DNA of 64,000 bases, from positions 992,001 through 1,056,000 of the forward strand of contig JAKSGN010000005.1 in NCBI GenBank assembly GCA_024180945.1, given 5' to 3'. Below are positions 60,471 through 64,000 of the stretch, piece by piece (within the stretch, counting starts at the first letter, position 1; every line of letters starts with the position of its first letter). Origin of the DNA: Macrophomina tecta (Eukaryota > Ascomycota > Dothideomycetes > Botryosphaeriales > Botryosphaeriaceae). A model generated the notes under the pieces. It was not told the origin of the DNA. It did no database searches and saw nothing but the letters and a program-made list of their open reading frames with translations. The position numbers and the translations under genes are program-made.

Positions 60471-60615
60471 GTTCCTCCGTCCTCAACGGAAATCCGGCAG
60501 TGCGCAAGACGAGCCCCCTGTTCCTTCTGCTTCGCCTGCTTTTCGTAGTCTCGTCCTCCGCCCTAGACGTCGTCTTCTCAGACAATTTGCTCAAATCCCC
60601 TCTCACCTCGCCGCC

Positions 60616-62686
60616 ATGCGCTTCGCGAGCCTCGCCGTGGCATGGCTCACAACGTGCGTTGTCCAATCACTTGCCAACGAGCCCATCCCGTTCGACAGGA
60701 TCCTCTGGGGTGAGAATGGCCCCGCCGGTAACCATATGGTGAAGCGTCAGGCCAGCTCCAGCTCCCCTGCCTCATCCACCACAAGGGCCCCGGATTCCGC
60801 CTGCACAAACGGCCCTTTGACGAGGAGCTGCTGGTCCAATGGCTTTTCCATAGCCACGGACTTTGACGCCAAGTGGCCCAATACCGGAAAGACCGTCCAT
60901 GTAAGCGCGCCTGCAGATATGCATCCGTCCTGCTGCTGACGTGCAGCCCATAGTATGACCTGACCATCAACAACGCCACCTGCAGCCCCGACGGCGGGCC
61001 CAGCCGCCCGTGCCTGATGTTCAACAACAAGATCCCTGGGCCTACTCTTTACGCCAATTGGGGCGACATGATCTCCGTTACCATCACCAACAAGATGCCC
61101 AACAACGGCACCAGCGTGCACTGGCACGGTCTGCGTCAGTACAATACAAACACCCAGGATGGCGTCAACGGAATCACGGAATGCCCTCTGGCTCCCGGCG
61201 ATTCCAAGACCTACCTATTCCAGGCTACACAGTTCGGCACGACCTGGTTCCACAGCCATTTCTCTGCGCAGTATGGCGACGGTGCCGTCGGCCAGCTCGT
61301 CATCAATGGCCCCGCCTCGGCGAATTACGATTTCGATCTCGGCACCTACACTATGACCGACTGGTACTACAGCACTGCGTTCCAGGTCGAAGATCAATTT
61401 GATGCCGCCCTTCAGAGGAAGGCCCCCGGCCCGCCAGGTGACACCATCCTGGTGAACGGTACGATGAAGTCTCCGGATGGCTCTGCTGGTAGCTACAGCC
61501 AAGTCAAGGGCCTTGTCAAGGGAAAGAAGTACCGCCTGCGTCTCATCAACACCTCGGTGGACAACAACATCCGCGTCTCGCTGGACAACCACCCATTCAC
61601 CGTCGTCACTTCCGACTTCGTCCCGAGCAAGCCTTGGACTACTGACTGGCTTCTCTTAGCCATCGGCCAGCGCTACGATGTCATCTTCACGGCCAATCAA
61701 CCCGCGGCCAATTATTGGTTCCGTGCAGAAGTTGCCACCGCATGTGCTAGCGCCAACAAGTACCGCGGCCGCGGTATATTCAGCTACGTTGGTGCCGATG
61801 GCAGCGCTCCCCCAGAGACCGCCGTGACTGTTCCAGGCGGCTGTACCGAGCCTCTGCCTGCGCCTTTCGTCGCAAACCAGGTTCCAAGCCAAGTCTTCCT
61901 CGACCAAGTGAAGACCCTTAGCGTCGATGTTTATGCGGCAAACGTCTCGACCAACCAGAAGAACATTGTCTTCTGGGGCATCAACATGACTGCCATTGAC
62001 ATTGATTGGGAGAAGCCGACGCTGGAATACGTCAGGACAAAAAATACCAGCTACCCCCACGTTTACAACTTGATCGAGTTGCCCACAGAGAACATTGTAA
62101 GCGGAGTTAAGCTTCAACCCCGAGAAATGTTATTAACGGTCGCAACAGTGGACCTACTGGATCATCCAAGAAACTCCCGGCACTCCCCCAATTCCGCATC
62201 CAATTCACTTGCACGGTAAGCTGCAGGTCTCAACCTTGCAACCCCGTAGAGATACTGATGGTCGCCTCTGCCCAGGCCACGACTTCTACATCCTCGGAAC
62301 CGGCTCTGGTACCTTCGACCGCAGCACCTCGCCGTCCTCCCTCAATTTCAATAACCCCACCCGGCGCGACGTCGCACTGGTTCCCGGCGGCGGTTGGTTG
62401 GCCATTGCCTTCCCGACCGACAACCCAGGCGCTTGGCTCATGCACTGCCATATCGTAAGTTACCTATCTCTCCGACTACGATCAATTGTGTATATTCATG
62501 CGCACGGCGCTGACGCGTGGATTTCCCTCGCCACAGGCTTGGCACATTAGCGAAGGTCTCGGAGTTCAGTTCCTCGAGGGCAAGGATAAGATCAATCTTC
62601 CCGACGCTGCGTGGGAGACGACCTGCTCGAATTGGGACAAGTACTGGGACACCACTATCTACCCCAAGCAGGATTCCGGTCTCTGA
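60616..62686 (+). CDS. Laccase (secreted multicopper oxidase)
   Basis: Five exons (60616-60900, 60954-62096, 62149-62215, 62276-62454, 62537-62686) with GT-AG introns give 607 residues. MRFASLAVAWLTTCVVQSLA is a signal peptide; a Lys-Arg at about residue 43 may end a propeptide. All four copper motifs are intact: HWHG (151-154), HSH (195-197), HPIHLHGHD (about 493-501, split by an intron) and HCHIAWHISEGL, again split by an intron. The residue ten past the type-1 Cys is Leu, the usual class with moderate to high redox potential in ascomycetes. The enzyme oxidises phenols with reduction of O2 to water, acting in lignin or phenolic breakdown or pigment formation. No neighbour suggests a pathway. 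Confidence 0.96.
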
Positions 62687-63696
62687 GGGGTGGCCGGTTT
62701 TTTTTTCTTCTTTACGGGCCTGAGTTTAAGGGGGGTTTGATTTTTTGCTGAAAAAAGACCCGTAGTGATTCTTGTATTATACTTTTCGTTTTATTCATAT
62801 TGATAGGAAGCAACCTGATCGCACTTCGTAAACCGCACATATGACCGGTGGCTCTTTGAAGTGAAGAATACTTGAATTCGCTTCTCTTCAAGAAGGACAA
62901 TCTGCCAAAGCACTTATACATCTTGCACGCGGCGAATCTCAACTATAATCCTCAATTCTGGGCGCGATTATAAATATCAAAGTGAAGCTTCGATCTGACT
63001 CCACCGTTCGCCGCATCCACCGCCCCCAGAACACGCCCGAGCCTCACCACACTCAGCCTCCTCTCCCCACGCCTCACAACGCCAACACCTGCACCGCACT
63101 TCAGCCCCATGGAAGACACCAGGATGCCGCATGAACCAACCCCCTTGCCCCTGTCAATGTCAGATCCCCACCCCTATGACTTACCAATCCCTCGCAATAC
63201 CCTCAAGCTGACGCCAGCCAACTCCCCCAGCCTTCTCTCTCCTCTCCCCACACAGATAACCCTTCCCCCTCACAACACACCGCATCACTCAAAAAGCCAA
63301 AAAAAAAAAAAAAAAAAAAGAAGAACAGGTTAAACCGAAAAAAAGACTAGATCAGCGCGACCATGACGCGCACACCCCACCTCTCTCAGCTACCACCAGA
63401 TCCTTCCCATCGCGCGCATGCATGCCTGCATGCATCCCATCTCCCGTCGCGCCGCGCCGAGCCGATCCGATCCGATCCCCTGTCATATTCATATCTCTTC
63501 CCCGGCCCTAAAACCCGATCACTAAGAACGAAAAGGACAAGAATGGGAAAAGAAAAGAAAAAGGAAAAGATCGGCGGGTCGGCGGCAACCACCCACCGAC
63601 GACGACGTCTCGCCAACGGGCAGCCGTAGCACCGCGCGCCCCGCCGCCGTGCATGCATGCGTCGTGGATCATCGGGTGGCTGCGTTGATGTCATGA

Positions 63697-63698
<2 letters not shown>

Positions 63699-63750
<52 letters not shown>
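63699..63750 (+). repeat. GT then GA compound microsatellite
   Basis: About 17 GT units pass directly into about 9 GA units. Confidence 0.95.
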
Positions 63751-63876
63751 AGTAGGTATGTAGGGGTCCGAGGCCACGACGTCACTGGCTCGCAAGGAGA
63801 GGGAGTCGGATCAGCAGCGGGTGAAGGAATTTTGGGTGTGGTGTTCTCGACCGCTTTACGCTCGTGCTTGCTGCAA

Positions 63877-63898
63877 AAGAGAGAGAGAGAGAGAGAGG
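63877..63898 (+). repeat. GA dinucleotide microsatellite
   Basis: About 11 GA units. Confidence 0.9.
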
Positions 63899-64000
63899 AG
63901 GGGTGCGTGTGCTACGCTCCCCGCTCGTGCGTACGGTCCTATCAGCAACAAGGGAAGAGAGGGGAAGTGTCGCAACAGCGAGGGCATGGTGCATGCACAG

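Larger units (their letters stand above)
58168..60615. other. Intergenic region upstream of the laccase gene
   Basis: No frame in these 2.4 kb has recognisable coding features. Contents include a TATA-like ATAAAAGG on the minus strand (58273-58280, about 106 bp upstream of the Thr-rich gene), an A run (58578-58597), a GA microsatellite (59524-59560), CAGC repeats (about 59685-59712) and a TATATAT at 60464-60470. Confidence 0.55.
62687..64000. other. Right-edge region without a recognised gene
   Basis: It contains a T run just past the laccase stop, a 21-base A run (63299-63319), GT/GA (63699-63750) and GA (63877-63898) microsatellites, and no frame with recognisable features. It may be the flank of a gene beyond the window. 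Confidence 0.5.

Noticed and set aside
1..64000. tRNA or rRNA genes
   Set aside because: By eye I found no cloverleaf with matching A and B boxes on either strand; a covariance-model scan would be needed to exclude one.

Overview
The window is nuclear DNA of a filamentous ascomycete (Pezizomycotina; I favour a dothideomycete, but that is inference). Most genes carry 1-4 short GT-AG introns of about 40-75 bases. The gene set is typical: NudF/LIS1, an XMAP215-type TOG protein, CAF16-type ABC ATPase, tRNA dimethylallyltransferase, mitochondrial calcium uniporter, spermidine synthase, laccase, P450, a rhodopsin-type membrane protein and HET-type remnants. No tRNA, rRNA or CRISPR array was recognised.

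Left arm (1-18.8 kb) is accessory. A TauD-like dioxygenase gene running off the left edge is split by a hAT transposon (446-3333) with a perfect 8-bp target duplication; that transposase has seven nonsense codons, no frameshift, and every stop fits a CpA-to-TpA change, as in repeat-induced point mutation (RIP). Then come an NmrA-like reductase, a farnesyl diphosphate synthase, a second, intact hAT element of a different family (8082-10941), an AflR-type Zn2Cys6 regulator, an O-methyltransferase, a short-chain dehydrogenase whose catalytic Lys is Arg, and a Baeyer-Villiger-type monooxygenase. These look like a regulator-plus-tailoring gene cluster with its own isoprenoid precursor enzyme but no visible terpene cyclase, PKS or NRPS. 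TCG-N5-CGA motifs, the AflR-type site, lie upstream of four of its genes, including the regulator itself.

Middle (19.9-46.1 kb) mixes housekeeping and accessory genes: rhodopsin-type membrane protein, tRNA dimethylallyltransferase and CAF16-type ATPase (divergent pair; the ATPase needs a GC-AG intron), a 4.2-kb stretch without recognisable genes, two paralogous short-chain dehydrogenases in inverted orientation (left one a pseudogene) around spermidine synthase, a HET remnant and a one-pass membrane protein; then a GNAT acetyltransferase, a P450, an F-box protein and the calcium uniporter.

Right arm (46.4-64 kb) opens with 2.5 kb of decayed genes (an unidentified frame, a protein kinase lacking its catalytic core, a CorA-like membrane protein relic), then a divergent pair of microtubule genes (NudF/LIS1 and the TOG protein) sharing one promoter region, a Thr-rich secreted protein and a five-exon laccase. 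The flanks are rich in microsatellites and homopolymers.
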